This document shows positions 7,866 through 15,110 of a stretch of DNA of 21,746 nt, one piece after another. This stretch comes from JBGSKY01 sp041740995. GTDB lineage: Bacteria > Planctomycetota > Planctomycetia > Pirellulales > Pirellulaceae. The stretch's first letter is position 1, and each line of letters begins with the position of its first letter. Below the pieces are notes generated by a model that saw only the letters and a list, made by a program, of their open reading frames with translations, was not told the origin of the DNA and did not search any database. A program made the position numbers and the translations under genes. The stretch lies in contig JBGSKY010000330.1 of the NCBI GenBank assembly GCA_041740995.1, positions 1-21,746 of the forward strand. The letters run 5' to 3'.

Positions 7866-8280
7866 CCCCTAAACATACCCGCAAATAAGCAGCCAAGTGA
7901 CCTAAAACCGCAACTTCGGCGTTAAAATGGGAGGTCTAGGAGGTTCAGCAAGCTGATTATAGTAGTTTCGATTGAACCGGTTAGCAAGCAAACCGCTAAG
8001 CGATGCAAGCTGACTTATCACTTTTTTGGGAACAAGAGCCGCAATGACAGTTCCGACGTTGGATCTTCGCGAACGTGGCCGATGATTGGCATAAGCTTCG
8101 AATTGATTATGCATCGAAAATCACAGGTTCGGAACGCTTGTCCCGGATTTACCGATTCTGCTGCTCGGGGTGCCTGTCGCAAATGCTGCAGGTGCAAAAT
8201 GGCTGTGCGATTAAAAAATTTCGGTCATTCATGGAAGCTGTGTCGGCCGCGAAATCGTTATAGTAAATCGCGGACCACAG

Positions 8281-10122
8281 TTGGCTTGGTTCGATGGTTG
8301 GCTGCTTCCTACTCACACCGCAACTGCTTTGGAACGCAAAAGAAGACATTTATTGAGAGGCTGGTCGTTGGAGACCAAGTGCCTGGTCGCACTCGGAGTC
8401 GCTCTAACAGTCTCTTTTGTATTTGCGATGATACTGATGCAATGGATCGCGCAGCGTTTGGTATTAGAAACGACGCGTTTGGCCGCTCGCCATTTTGCGT
8501 TGTCTGTGATTGAGAACCAACACATCGAATATTTTTCGACCACATTTGCTGCGGCAGATGGATCAAACAACGCTAGTCCAGAGAGTTCGGCCGCCAGCGT
8601 CCCGGCGCTACAAAGCATGTTGCGACGCGAATTTCAGTCGAGCAAGAATAGCTATCGGTTGCTACGTCTTGATGACACTCAATCTTGGACCAAGCTCGGC
8701 GGCCAAGTCGCATCTTCCGATAGCGATTTGGCGGCGATGTATAGAATTGAATCGAAAATGCGGCCGAAAACCGCCAACGATTTAAACCTGCCAAATAATG
8801 ATCAAGTAGTCGACGAGAAGAACGCCAAAGTCGGAGATGTCTTTGAGCGATTTCTTAGCCAACTTTCCGGCCCAAACTTTCATGACGCGGTCTTTGAGGA
8901 AGTCGGTCCAGTCGATGGCTTTTACTATTACTACCATCCGATTGAATTCAGTGGTGATTGTCTGACTTGTCATATACAAGAATCCGCTGATCCAGCTGTC
9001 ACGCAAATGACAATAGCCGCGAATCCTTTTCGGGTTTTGCGGATCAACATGCCGTATGAAGACACGCGGATTTGGACCATCTGGACTTATTCATTAATGA
9101 TTGCCGTCGCGGTTGCAACGCTTTCGATTGCACTGCTGCTGGAACATCGCATCCTTAAGCGGCTGGTCATCAGGCCACTGAAGTATCTTCGCGATATCAC
9201 GGATCGAGTTGCGAGGGGCGAGACGAGTATTCGATCGGATATTGATACCCGCGACGAGTTTCAGTCACTCTCAGACTCATTCAATGACATGCTGCGTCAC
9301 TTAATCGAAACACAGACCGACCTAGAGCAAGTCAACAAAAAACTGGATGGAAAAGTCGACGATCTTGCTCAAGTGAACTTAGAATTGTTCGAGGCCAACC
9401 GCATGAAAAACGAATTCTTGGCGAACATGAGCCACGAGTTGCGAACACCGCTCAACAGCATCCTGGGCTTTAGCGATGTGCTGGCAAACATTGATTCGTT
9501 GAATGAAAAACAGAAGCGTTATGCTCATAACATTCAACGCAGCGGTCGCGTGCTGTTGGACATGATTAATGATATTTTGGACTTGGCTAAGATTGACGCT
9601 GGCAAGATGCAAATGCGATGCGTCGATCTCGATTTGGCTGCCGTTGTTAACGGCCAATGCGAACTGATTCGGCCGATGTCCGATGAAAAAAATATCGACT
9701 TGCGAGTTCAGTCCAATGAGTTTGATGAATCTAAAATGCGAATGTATCAGGACAAAGGCAAGCTGCAACAGGTTCTAAACAACTTGCTTTCTAACGCAAT
9801 TAAATTCACACCCGAAGGCGGCTTGATAACCGTTTCGATGCGTCTGGATGATCCGGAGACTTTTTCGATCTGCGTCCAAGACACCGGTGTCGGTATTGCC
9901 GAGCATGATCAAGAACACATCTTCGAAAAGTTTCGACAAGTGCGAGCCAAAGAGGCGCCTGATTCGTTGACTCGGGAAGTCACAGGTACGGGGCTAGGCC
10001 TTTCGATCACCAAAGAATTATGCCGATTGATGGGCGGGGAGATTTACGTCCAGAGCGATCTTGGCAAGGGAAGCACGTTTACCGTGATGCTGCCACGCGA
10101 TTCAAGAGTCGGCAAAACTTAG
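8281..10122 (+). CDS. Membrane sensor histidine kinase with haem c-type (DUF3365/Tll0287-like) sensor
   Basis: A 613-residue hybrid-free histidine kinase. Order (numbered from the TTG at 8281): TM1 about 33-57; extracytoplasmic sensor about 58-262 holding 'GDCLTCHIQES' with a CxxCH haem-attachment motif at 227-231, preceded by 'YYYYHPI'; TM2 about 266-287; HAMP about 288-342; short coiled coil; HisKA with 'FLANMSHELRTPLNSILG' (phospho-acceptor His385); HATPase with N box 'NNLLSNAIKF', G1 'DTGVGIAE' and G2 'GTGLGLSI'. The sensor layout fits DUF3365/Tll0287-like haem domains, so redox or gas sensing is inferred. No cognate response regulator is adjacent; the nearest receiver is in the CsrA fusion 4 kb away. 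The start is uncertain: TTG 8281 is the outermost, while TTG 8353 has AGAAG eight bases upstream and begins just before TM1. Confidence 0.9.
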   Translation: MAWFDGWLLPTHTATALERKRRHLLRGWSLETKCLVALGVALTVSFVFAMILMQWIAQRLVLETTRLAARHFALSVIENQHIEYFSTTFAAADGSNNASPESSAASVPALQSMLRREFQSSKNSYRLLRLDDTQSWTKLGGQVASSDSDLAAMYRIESKMRPKTANDLNLPNNDQVVDEKNAKVGDVFERFLSQLSGPNFHDAVFEEVGPVDGFYYYYHPIEFSGDCLTCHIQESADPAVTQMTIAANPFRVLRINMPYEDTRIWTIWTYSLMIAVAVATLSIALLLEHRILKRLVIRPLKYLRDITDRVARGETSIRSDIDTRDEFQSLSDSFNDMLRHLIETQTDLEQVNKKLDGKVDDLAQVNLELFEANRMKNEFLANMSHELRTPLNSILGFSDVLANIDSLNEKQKRYAHNIQRSGRVLLDMINDILDLAKIDAGKMQMRCVDLDLAAVVNGQCELIRPMSDEKNIDLRVQSNEFDESKMRMYQDKGKLQQVLNNLLSNAIKFTPEGGLITVSMRLDDPETFSICVQDTGVGIAEHDQEHIFEKFRQVRAKEAPDSLTREVTGTGLGLSITKELCRLMGGEIYVQSDLGKGSTFTVMLPRDSRVGKT

Positions 10123-10178
10123 TATTCGGTTGCAGCTTAATTTTCGAGTACTCTGGGACTTGACTTGGCCTGCTGTGG

Positions 10179-10739
10179 CTAGGTCTCAATGCATGGTTTT
10201 GATTCTAGGTGACGGGCCGCCTTTAAGATTACTGCGCAAGAGGGCGCATGGGTAATCTCGCTCCGCATGACCGCGTCGATTGCATCCTTCAAAGACATTT
10301 GAACACAAGTGATGACTTCGGTGCAGTCCGGCGTTCTTTCTCCGAATGTTAGCCCGCGTGCGAGGAACAATTGTGTTGGAGAAAAAATCGAGGCGGTGAA
10401 TGGATCGACGAATCCCAAGTCGATAAATTCGTCGGCCATGATACCAAGCTCTTCGGCCAGCTCTCGCCGAGCAGCGTCTAAAACTGATTCGTTGCCATCG
10501 ACGCCGCCGCTAACTACCTCCAGGGTGACACGGCCGACGGCATAGTGAAATTCAGAAGTCAGATAGACTTGACTTTTGTCGTCCATCGCCAAGACTGAGA
10601 CTCCACGCTTAATTTGAACTGTTGCGTAGCTACCCGGGGAGCCGTCGGGCCTTAAAACTTCATCGCGTTGGACCGCCAGCCACGGGTCGCGATAAACCTC
10701 TTGGGAGCTGACAATTTTCCAGGGACCGTGGTCGATCAT
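10179..10739 (-). CDS. Nudix hydrolase, ADP-ribose pyrophosphatase-like
   Basis: A 186-residue cytoplasmic Nudix protein. The box at residues 78-100 reads G-x5-E-x7-R-E-x-x-E-E-x-G-I and is a perfect match to the consensus GX5EX7REUXEEXGU, so the metal-binding glutamates are intact. The preceding 'TLEVVSGGVDGNES' and the segment 'DLGFVDPFTASIFSPTQLFLARGL' resemble ADP-ribose/NDP-sugar pyrophosphatases (NudF-like), which have the 'E.P.G..e.gE' and 'GYYPSPGF..E' layout; the substrate is therefore inferred. The ATG at 10739 opens 'MIDHGPWKIVSSQEVYRDPW', like 'W..l.s..vy..pw..v..d.v' of the family. The gene is convergent with the kinase gene (56 bp between stops), with no terminator visible there. 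It reads as a stand-alone housekeeping gene. Confidence 0.9.
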   Translation of the reverse strand: MIDHGPWKIVSSQEVYRDPWLAVQRDEVLRPDGSPGSYATVQIKRGVSVLAMDDKSQVYLTSEFHYAVGRVTLEVVSGGVDGNESVLDAARRELAEELGIMADEFIDLGFVDPFTASIFSPTQLFLARGLTFGERTPDCTEVITCVQMSLKDAIDAVMRSEITHAPSCAVILKAARHLESKPCIET

Positions 10740-11247
10740 TTTATGTTGCCTGTTGAGCGTCGGAGTTTACGGAAATTTGCGAGCTTTGTTGACTGCACGA
10801 AATCTTTCCGCTGATCAGGATATGACTTACGACACCATTTTGTTAGTGCAATAAGCAAGCCTTCCACATGGCCGCTTGGATTTCGTCAGCTATTCCGACA
10901 GCTTTCGCCGAGCTTGAACTGCATTGGCTGGGCCTGTCAAGCAAACTCAGGCAGCGCGGTTAAAACGATCCAGAATGTATAGCGATTGAGCTAAAAAACT
11001 CGCCAAAATCAAGTAATTTTTGCTGCTGCGACTGTCGATGTGGCAATCAAGCTTGAATTAGTTACATTGATGCTCGATGATTTATTAATCGGCGAGCGGT
11101 CAACCGAAGCTGACTGGCGTACGAAAAGTGGGTTAGCTCTCAAGCCTGTCGATCTAACAAACGACTGGCCGCGATCCTAACGCAAGTTAATCCCCTAAAT
11201 TCTGTGCCACAGATTTTGCACCGGATGCGAAGGAATTATCAGAAAAT
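10740..11247. other. Intergenic region between Nudix and fabH
   Basis: This 508-bp region lies between divergent genes and so should hold promoters for both. I see no convincing -35/-10 pair, no tRNA fold, no hairpin with a T tract, and no ORF with a ribosome-binding site. AAGGA at 11230-11234 sits 13 bases before the fabH ATG. It could hide a small RNA, but nothing in the sequence supports one. Confidence 0.5.
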
Positions 11248-12432
11248 ATGACTAATCGAGTTGACGCCGTGCACGCGCAGCATCGCCTTTCCATTACAGA
11301 AAACCAGTTGAATAATTTGAGTCAGACAGAGCGACCAACCCGGTTGCAGCGTGGTCCGCAATTCACCGAAACTAACATCGACTCGGCCATGGCGGTCAGC
11401 GGTCGGGCGAGAGTCGCATCTTGTCTTGGCTTTCGAGTCGCTGCGACCGGCAGTTATCTGCCCGACGAAATAGTCACCAACGAAGACCTGGCTCGCTTGG
11501 GGTGCGACAGTGAATGGATTATCCAGCGCACCGGCATAGCGCAACGCCGCCGAGCCGCTGATAATCAGGCAACTAGCGATTTGGCCTATCATGCCGCAGT
11601 GGACTGTTTGCAGAGAGCCAACGTAAATCCTCATGAGGTTGATTTGATAGTGGTCGCAACGATCACTCCAGATCATGCGACTCCTTCAACAGCTTGTATC
11701 CTCCAGCATCGTTTGGGCTGTATTGCTCCCGCCTTTGATATCAACGCCGCATGCTCTGGATTCGTTTACGCGATGACTGTCGCCGGTCACTTCATCGCCG
11801 GCGGTGCGGCGCGAAACGCGTTAGTCATTGGCGCTGAGATTATGACACGAACGGTCGATCCCAACGACATCAAGACCTATCCACTTTTCGGCGATGGTGC
11901 TGGTGCTGTTTTGTTGCAACGCGATGAAGTTGCCACTACGCAGAACAAACCAAACAACGCGGCAGATTTCGGCGGATTTCTTGCATACAGCTTGGGCTCA
12001 GAGGGCATCGGCGGCCCACAACTGCTCATTCCCGCCGGAGGTTCGCGGTGCCCGCTGACCGCTGATGCAATCGCAGCTGGACACCAGTATCTGCAAATGG
12101 ATGGACGGTCCGTTTTCAAATGGGCCGTCCGCGTCATCAGAGAAAGTTGCCAAGATGTTTTGCAAGCGACCAATCTCAAGCCAACCGATATCGCCGCTTG
12201 GGTGCTGCATCAAGCAAACATTCGGATCATTGATGCCGCTGTTGATGAATTTGCAATCGATCGCCAGCGATTGATTGTGAATGTCGATCGATGCGGCAAT
12301 ACTTCCGCAGCCAGCGTGCCACTTGCTTTGCACGATGCATTTACGCAAGGCAAGATTCAGCGAGACGATCTTGTTTTGTTATGTGGTTTCGGAGCCGGGC
12401 TGACGTGGGGCACTGGGATCTTGCGTTGGTAA
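11248..12432 (+). CDS. fabH: Beta-ketoacyl-ACP synthase III (FabH), with N-terminal extension
   Basis: The enzyme condenses acetyl-CoA with malonyl-ACP to begin fatty acid synthesis (type II FAS). The catalytic triad is visible: Cys169 in 'NAACSGFVYAM', His321 in 'VLHQANIRII', and Asn351 in 'RCGNTSAASVP'. The conserved 'GSYLPDEIVTNEDL' and 'SEWIIQRTGI' mark the normal N-terminus of the family. From the ATG at 11248 the protein is 394 residues, about 60 longer than usual; the extra part is polar and low in hydrophobicity. An alternative start at 11389 (MAVSGRARVASCLGF, 347 residues) would give normal length but has no ribosome-binding site, whereas 11248 has AAGGA 13 bases upstream. The gene is not in a fab cluster; it faces the rRNA methyltransferase gene 44 bp away. 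KAS III-type enzymes of secondary metabolism are a less likely alternative. Confidence 0.92.
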   Translation: MTNRVDAVHAQHRLSITENQLNNLSQTERPTRLQRGPQFTETNIDSAMAVSGRARVASCLGFRVAATGSYLPDEIVTNEDLARLGCDSEWIIQRTGIAQRRRAADNQATSDLAYHAAVDCLQRANVNPHEVDLIVVATITPDHATPSTACILQHRLGCIAPAFDINAACSGFVYAMTVAGHFIAGGAARNALVIGAEIMTRTVDPNDIKTYPLFGDGAGAVLLQRDEVATTQNKPNNAADFGGFLAYSLGSEGIGGPQLLIPAGGSRCPLTADAIAAGHQYLQMDGRSVFKWAVRVIRESCQDVLQATNLKPTDIAAWVLHQANIRIIDAAVDEFAIDRQRLIVNVDRCGNTSAASVPLALHDAFTQGKIQRDDLVLLCGFGAGLTWGTGILRW

Positions 12433-12476
12433 AACGACTGCAAAGCGCAGCCTACCTTGTATACGCATGCGAACGC

Positions 12477-13583
12477 TTATCGTATTAACGCGGCCGTGAT
12501 TTCGCGGCGATTGTAGGCTAGCTGTCGCAATTCGACCTGATCAAATCCCCAGGTTTCCAGCCGAGTCAACATTTCCGGAACGCCTTTGGCTGCTTCGATG
12601 TCTTTCAATTTTAGCGTTAGTAAAATACCGGACAGACGATTGGACGGATGCATCACGATCGCTTCGACCGTGTCGAGCGTGTAATTCGGAGCGACATTCG
12701 CGTCGCACGCCAAATATCGAAACTGCGCAAAGAGTCGTCGCTTGAGCGCAATCGCTCGACCGCGGACATGGGTGAATTTTGGGTGTTCGACAATTGACTC
12801 GTCCATTTCCGCCGGATCAACGCCGGTTACTCTCAGTTGCTGCTGTAGCAAAAATTGACAGGCACCACCGGGTGAGCTTCCGATCTCAACAAATGTATCT
12901 CCCGGGCGAATTGGCATTTGTGACCATGCGACCGCCTCAGCAATTTTCAAATAAGCACGGCTAATCATCGAGACCGGTAATTGCAAAATAGGAACGCCAC
13001 CGGGCCAGCTATCATAGATTTGGCTGACCAAGTGAGTGCCAATCCACCAACGATTTGGCTGCTCGACAATGATGTCTAGCACGCGAGTGTTTTTACCGCA
13101 GTGCCGATTGATTTGCAGGCTTCGCGGATCGCCGCGCCGTTCAAGTTCGCTCGAAAACTGTTCGCCGATCGCTTGCGTCAGTTCGTTCGGACCTGGCTCA
13201 TAGCCTCGATGACCGGGAACGTGTGAATCTGGTTGCCAAATGTGCATCGATTGCCAGTCGAGTTCATTTACTTGGGCCAACGTTCCGGCCACCAGTTCAC
13301 CTGTGCTGCTACCTTCGATTTTGCTGACGATGTGTCCACTGGCACGTACGAACGGGCCTCGGGGCACAGTCGTTGACCAAACATCGTTGGGAAAATTCGC
13401 CTTCAGCGTAATAAAGCCCGGACGTGAGTAGGCTAATCGATAGGTCTCGTCGCCATCGCAGAGCTGCTCTTTTACCAGAGATTGGATGCCGTGCTGGCAG
13501 CAAGCATAGAAGAATGGGGTCAGCAAGATAAGTCTTTCGTTGTGGTCGAAGCTGAGCGAAGAGCCTAATCTCAGCCATAACAA
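12477..13583 (-). CDS. RlmM-like 23S rRNA 2'-O-methyltransferase
   Basis: A 368-residue SAM-dependent methyltransferase of the FtsJ/RrmJ fold with an N-terminal THUMP-like region, as in RlmM, which methylates the 2'-OH of C2498 of 23S rRNA. The front part has 'GIQSLVKEQL' and 'RLAYSRPGFITLK', which resemble the RlmM THUMP region. The catalytic part has the SAM motif 'FVEIGSSPGGACQFLLQQ' (about 231-248) and 'VTGVDP'. A K-D-K-E tetrad is visible: Lys213 in 'SRAYLKIAEA', Asp294 in 'YLACDANVAP', Lys325/327 in 'LLTLKLKD', and Glu361 in 'LAYNRREITAAL', very close to the RlmM ending. The target site is inferred from homology. The outer ATG gives 20 extra residues before 'LTPFFYACCQHG'; TTG at 13526 is another option. 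The gene is divergent from infA. Confidence 0.82.
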   Translation of the reverse strand: MLWLRLGSSLSFDHNERLILLTPFFYACCQHGIQSLVKEQLCDGDETYRLAYSRPGFITLKANFPNDVWSTTVPRGPFVRASGHIVSKIEGSSTGELVAGTLAQVNELDWQSMHIWQPDSHVPGHRGYEPGPNELTQAIGEQFSSELERRGDPRSLQINRHCGKNTRVLDIIVEQPNRWWIGTHLVSQIYDSWPGGVPILQLPVSMISRAYLKIAEAVAWSQMPIRPGDTFVEIGSSPGGACQFLLQQQLRVTGVDPAEMDESIVEHPKFTHVRGRAIALKRRLFAQFRYLACDANVAPNYTLDTVEAIVMHPSNRLSGILLTLKLKDIEAAKGVPEMLTRLETWGFDQVELRQLAYNRREITAALIR

Positions 13584-13701
13584 AGGTCAACGGTCACCAA
13601 TCGTCTCGATTCGCAAATGAACCGCCACTTCTTACGGCTGCCCCTAAATTTTCAAACCGAACGATCGCTGCAAAGGTGACTACGGGAAATTGGGCAAGCT
13701 T

Positions 13702-13709
13702 GCTATACT
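13702..13709 (+). promoter_or_regulatory. Extended -10 promoter candidate for infA
   Basis: TGCTATACT contains TATACT (13704-13709, five of six to TATAAT) with a TGn extension one base upstream. The -35 region (13681-13686) is poor, as is usual for extended -10 promoters. Transcription would begin near 13716 and include the micro-ORF at 13808 before infA. Confidence 0.5.
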
Positions 13710-13795
13710 GGGCAACGACGCGGCCATTGGCTCGCGCCAGCGCTGACGTTTTACCTGTTTTGGTGGACCGGTCCAGCACATTTAATATTCGTCCT

Positions 13796-13800
13796 GGAGG
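13796..13800 (+). promoter_or_regulatory. Strong ribosome binding site before the micro-ORF
   Basis: GGAGG is a full Shine-Dalgarno match placed seven bases before the ATG at 13808. It does not serve the infA ATG at 13851, which lies 50 bases further on in another frame. Confidence 0.65.
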
Positions 13801-13807
13801 TGCCTGT

Positions 13808-13876
13808 ATGGATCGACGGACAGTTTGGGGCAGAGGTAGTCAAAACACTTATGGCAAAAAACGAAGAAGCTTTTGA
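13808..13876 (+). CDS. 22-residue basic micro-ORF overlapping infA; possible bTHX-like or leader peptide
   Basis: The ORF has a perfect GGAGG seven bases upstream of its ATG and encodes MDRRTVWGRGSQNTYGKKRR plus SF. It overlaps the first 26 bases of infA in a different frame, so its stop lies inside infA and could couple the two starts. The peptide is strongly basic. It aligns without gaps to the small ribosomal protein bTHX pattern D-x-[KR]-T-x-x-G-[KR]-x4-[ST]-Y-G-x-x-R. Caution: the YGKKR part is forced by the conserved MAKNE coding of infA, so half the resemblance is not independent. It may instead be only a leader that directs ribosomes to infA. Confidence 0.45.
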   Translation: MDRRTVWGRGSQNTYGKKRRSF

Positions 13877-14072
13877 AGTTGATGGGACCGTGACGCAGGC
13901 TCTAGCGAACACCCGATTCCGCGTCCAATTGGAAACCGGCGACGAAGTCCTCGCGCATGTCGCTGGAAAAATGCGAAAGAACTTCATTCGAATTGTTCCC
14001 GGTGACAAAGTGCGAGTCGAACTCTCGCCATACGATTTGACCAAGGGACGAATCGTTTTCCGCGAGCGATAG
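13851..14072 (+). CDS. infA: Translation initiation factor IF-1
   Basis: A 73-residue OB-fold protein that binds the 30S A site during initiation. The sequence matches IF-1 closely from end to end: 'MAKNEEAFEVDGTVTQAL', 'FRVQLETGDEVLAHVAGKMR', 'NFIRIVPGDKVRVELSPYDL', 'TKGRIVFRER'. The true start is the ATG at 13851, since IF-1 begins MAK-E; the longer in-frame reading from GTG at 13800 is an artefact. AGAGG (13832-13836) is 14 bases from the ATG, a weak spacing, so initiation may depend on the upstream micro-ORF at 13808. A candidate extended -10 promoter lies at 13702-13709. The csrA-receiver gene follows after 248 bp on the same strand. Confidence 0.97.
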   Translation: MAKNEEAFEVDGTVTQALANTRFRVQLETGDEVLAHVAGKMRKNFIRIVPGDKVRVELSPYDLTKGRIVFRER

Positions 14073-14079
14073 GTCTATC

Positions 14080-14101
14080 TCCCAACGTGGCGATGTTGGG
14101 A
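14080..14101 (+). terminator. Weak hairpin after infA
   Basis: TCCCAAC (14080-14086) pairs perfectly with GTTGGGA (14095-14101) over an eight-base loop, just after the infA stop. There is no T tract behind it, so it is either an inefficient terminator or an mRNA 3' stabiliser. An alternative, mutually exclusive fold GTTGG/CCAAC begins at 14095. Confidence 0.3.
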
Positions 14102-14307
14102 TCCAACAACGTCTCGCTTGGTGAAGAATGCTTGCATTTTCAAGCAAATTGACCGCGAGAAGTTTGCAATAAATTACTCAGAAGGCCTTCCGAGAGGTTG
14201 CAGATTTCGTTGCGATTGGCTTATCTTAAAAGCTGTCGAGTACCAACTTTGCTCAACGCCGCGCAGGAATGTTGGACACAATAGGCGATCCGCGGCCAAA
14301 TCCGACA

Positions 14308-14311
14308 GAGG
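14308..14311 (+). promoter_or_regulatory. Ribosome binding site of the csrA-receiver gene
   Basis: GAGG lies nine bases before the ATG at 14321, inside AGAGG. It supports this start, which also is where CsrA proteins begin (ML-L-R). Because CsrA binds GGA-type sites near ribosome-binding sites, autoregulation is conceivable, but no clear GGA stem-loop is seen here. Confidence 0.55.
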
Positions 14312-14320
14312 CTGATAAAT

Positions 14321-15064
14321 ATGTTGGTTCTTTCCAGAGGAGCTCAGGATAAAGTTCTGTTCCCAAAGCTGGGAATCTCTGTGGAAATTCTACGCATTGC
14401 GAACAAGCGTGTCCGATTGGGCATCACTGCACCTAAGGATGTCAAGGTTGTTCGTGAAGAGTTGCTGGCGAGTCTTTTTAGCGCCGAATCGGTAAATATT
14501 TCCGAGCAAGTCGAGCATGAATTGATGACCAAGGTCAGTTCCGCAAATCAGTTGTTACACCTAGCAACGAAACAATTGGAATCTGATAACGTGGCCGATG
14601 CTATGCGGACACTCAGCGAAGCGCTTCGACATTTCGACCAAATTGAAAATGCGAACGAGCCGGTCCAGCCAGCAAAAAGCGATTCCTCATTGCGACGGGC
14701 GTTGTTAGTCGATGACGATAATAATGAACGAGAGTTGCTGGCAGGCTATTTGCGTCTGACGGGTTTCGAAGTCACCGAGGCTGATGACGGCCTTCGCGCA
14801 CTTTATCGATTGTCCGAACGCGTTGCTCCAGACGTGGTACTGCTGGACATGAACATGCCTGGAATGGATGGCCATTCGACGCTGCAACGAATACGCGAGA
14901 GCGGCATTCATTCGCGGATTCCAGTCATCGCCGTCAGCGGCAGTAATCCAGAGGATGTCGGAGTAGAAATCGGACCTTTGGGCGTCGATCGCTGGTATCG
15001 CAAACCAGTCAACCCACAAAAGCTGGTCGAACAAATCACCGAGCTTCTAGGCTCGGCGGTTTAA
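14321..15064 (+). CDS. CsrA fused to a response-regulator receiver domain
   Basis: A 247-residue two-domain cytoplasmic protein. Residues 1-50 are CsrA-like: 'MLVLSRGAQDKVLFPKLGIS', 'ITAPKDVKVVREEL', with the RNA-contact positions Leu4 and Arg45 (E. coli L4/R44) retained. Residues 51-124 form a helical or coil linker ('ATKQLESDNVADAMRTLSEA'). Residues 125-243 are a CheY-like receiver: acidic pocket Asp131-Asp133 ('VDDDN'), phospho-acceptor Asp176 in 'LLDMNMPGMDG', Ser206 in 'IAVSGS', and Lys228 in 'YRKPV'. CsrA dimers bind GGA motifs in mRNA leaders to alter translation; the receiver suggests phosphorylation controls this, which is inference. No stop or frameshift separates the domains. The cognate kinase is unknown; the haem-sensor kinase is the nearest, but the link is speculative. 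Confidence 0.93.
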   Translation: MLVLSRGAQDKVLFPKLGISVEILRIANKRVRLGITAPKDVKVVREELLASLFSAESVNISEQVEHELMTKVSSANQLLHLATKQLESDNVADAMRTLSEALRHFDQIENANEPVQPAKSDSSLRRALLVDDDNNERELLAGYLRLTGFEVTEADDGLRALYRLSERVAPDVVLLDMNMPGMDGHSTLQRIRESGIHSRIPVIAVSGSNPEDVGVEIGPLGVDRWYRKPVNPQKLVEQITELLGSAV

Positions 15065-15110
15065 AGTCTACTCGCATCGCCAATGATAAGAATTGCCGAA
15101 TTGATTCACT

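Larger units (their letters stand above)
7745..8280. other. Intergenic region between the divergent SHD1 and kinase genes
   Basis: This 536-bp region carries the SHD1 ribosome-binding site, candidate promoter and inverted repeat at its left end. Two TATAGT hexamers (about 7957-7962 and 8259-8264) could be -10 boxes for the kinase, but neither has a recognisable -35. A 62-codon GTG-start ORF (8075-8263, with a CCSGC motif) lies here with no ribosome-binding site; I do not call it a gene. No RNA gene was recognised. Confidence 0.6.

Noticed and set aside
8075..8263. 62-codon GTG ORF with a CCSGC motif
   Set aside because: It has no Shine-Dalgarno and no recognised family. It is kept only as a low-interest observation, not called as a gene.
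8082..8513. 143-codon Cys-rich plus-strand ORF
   Set aside because: It overlaps the kinase start in another frame, with no ribosome-binding site and no domain pattern.
10740..11247. Search for a tRNA or small RNA in the 508-bp gap
   Set aside because: No cloverleaf, TTC-loop consensus or terminator-like hairpin was found by eye.
13800..13850. Longer start for IF-1 at GTG 13800
   Set aside because: The added 17 residues are not part of any IF-1. The family begins MAK-E, matching ATG 13851.
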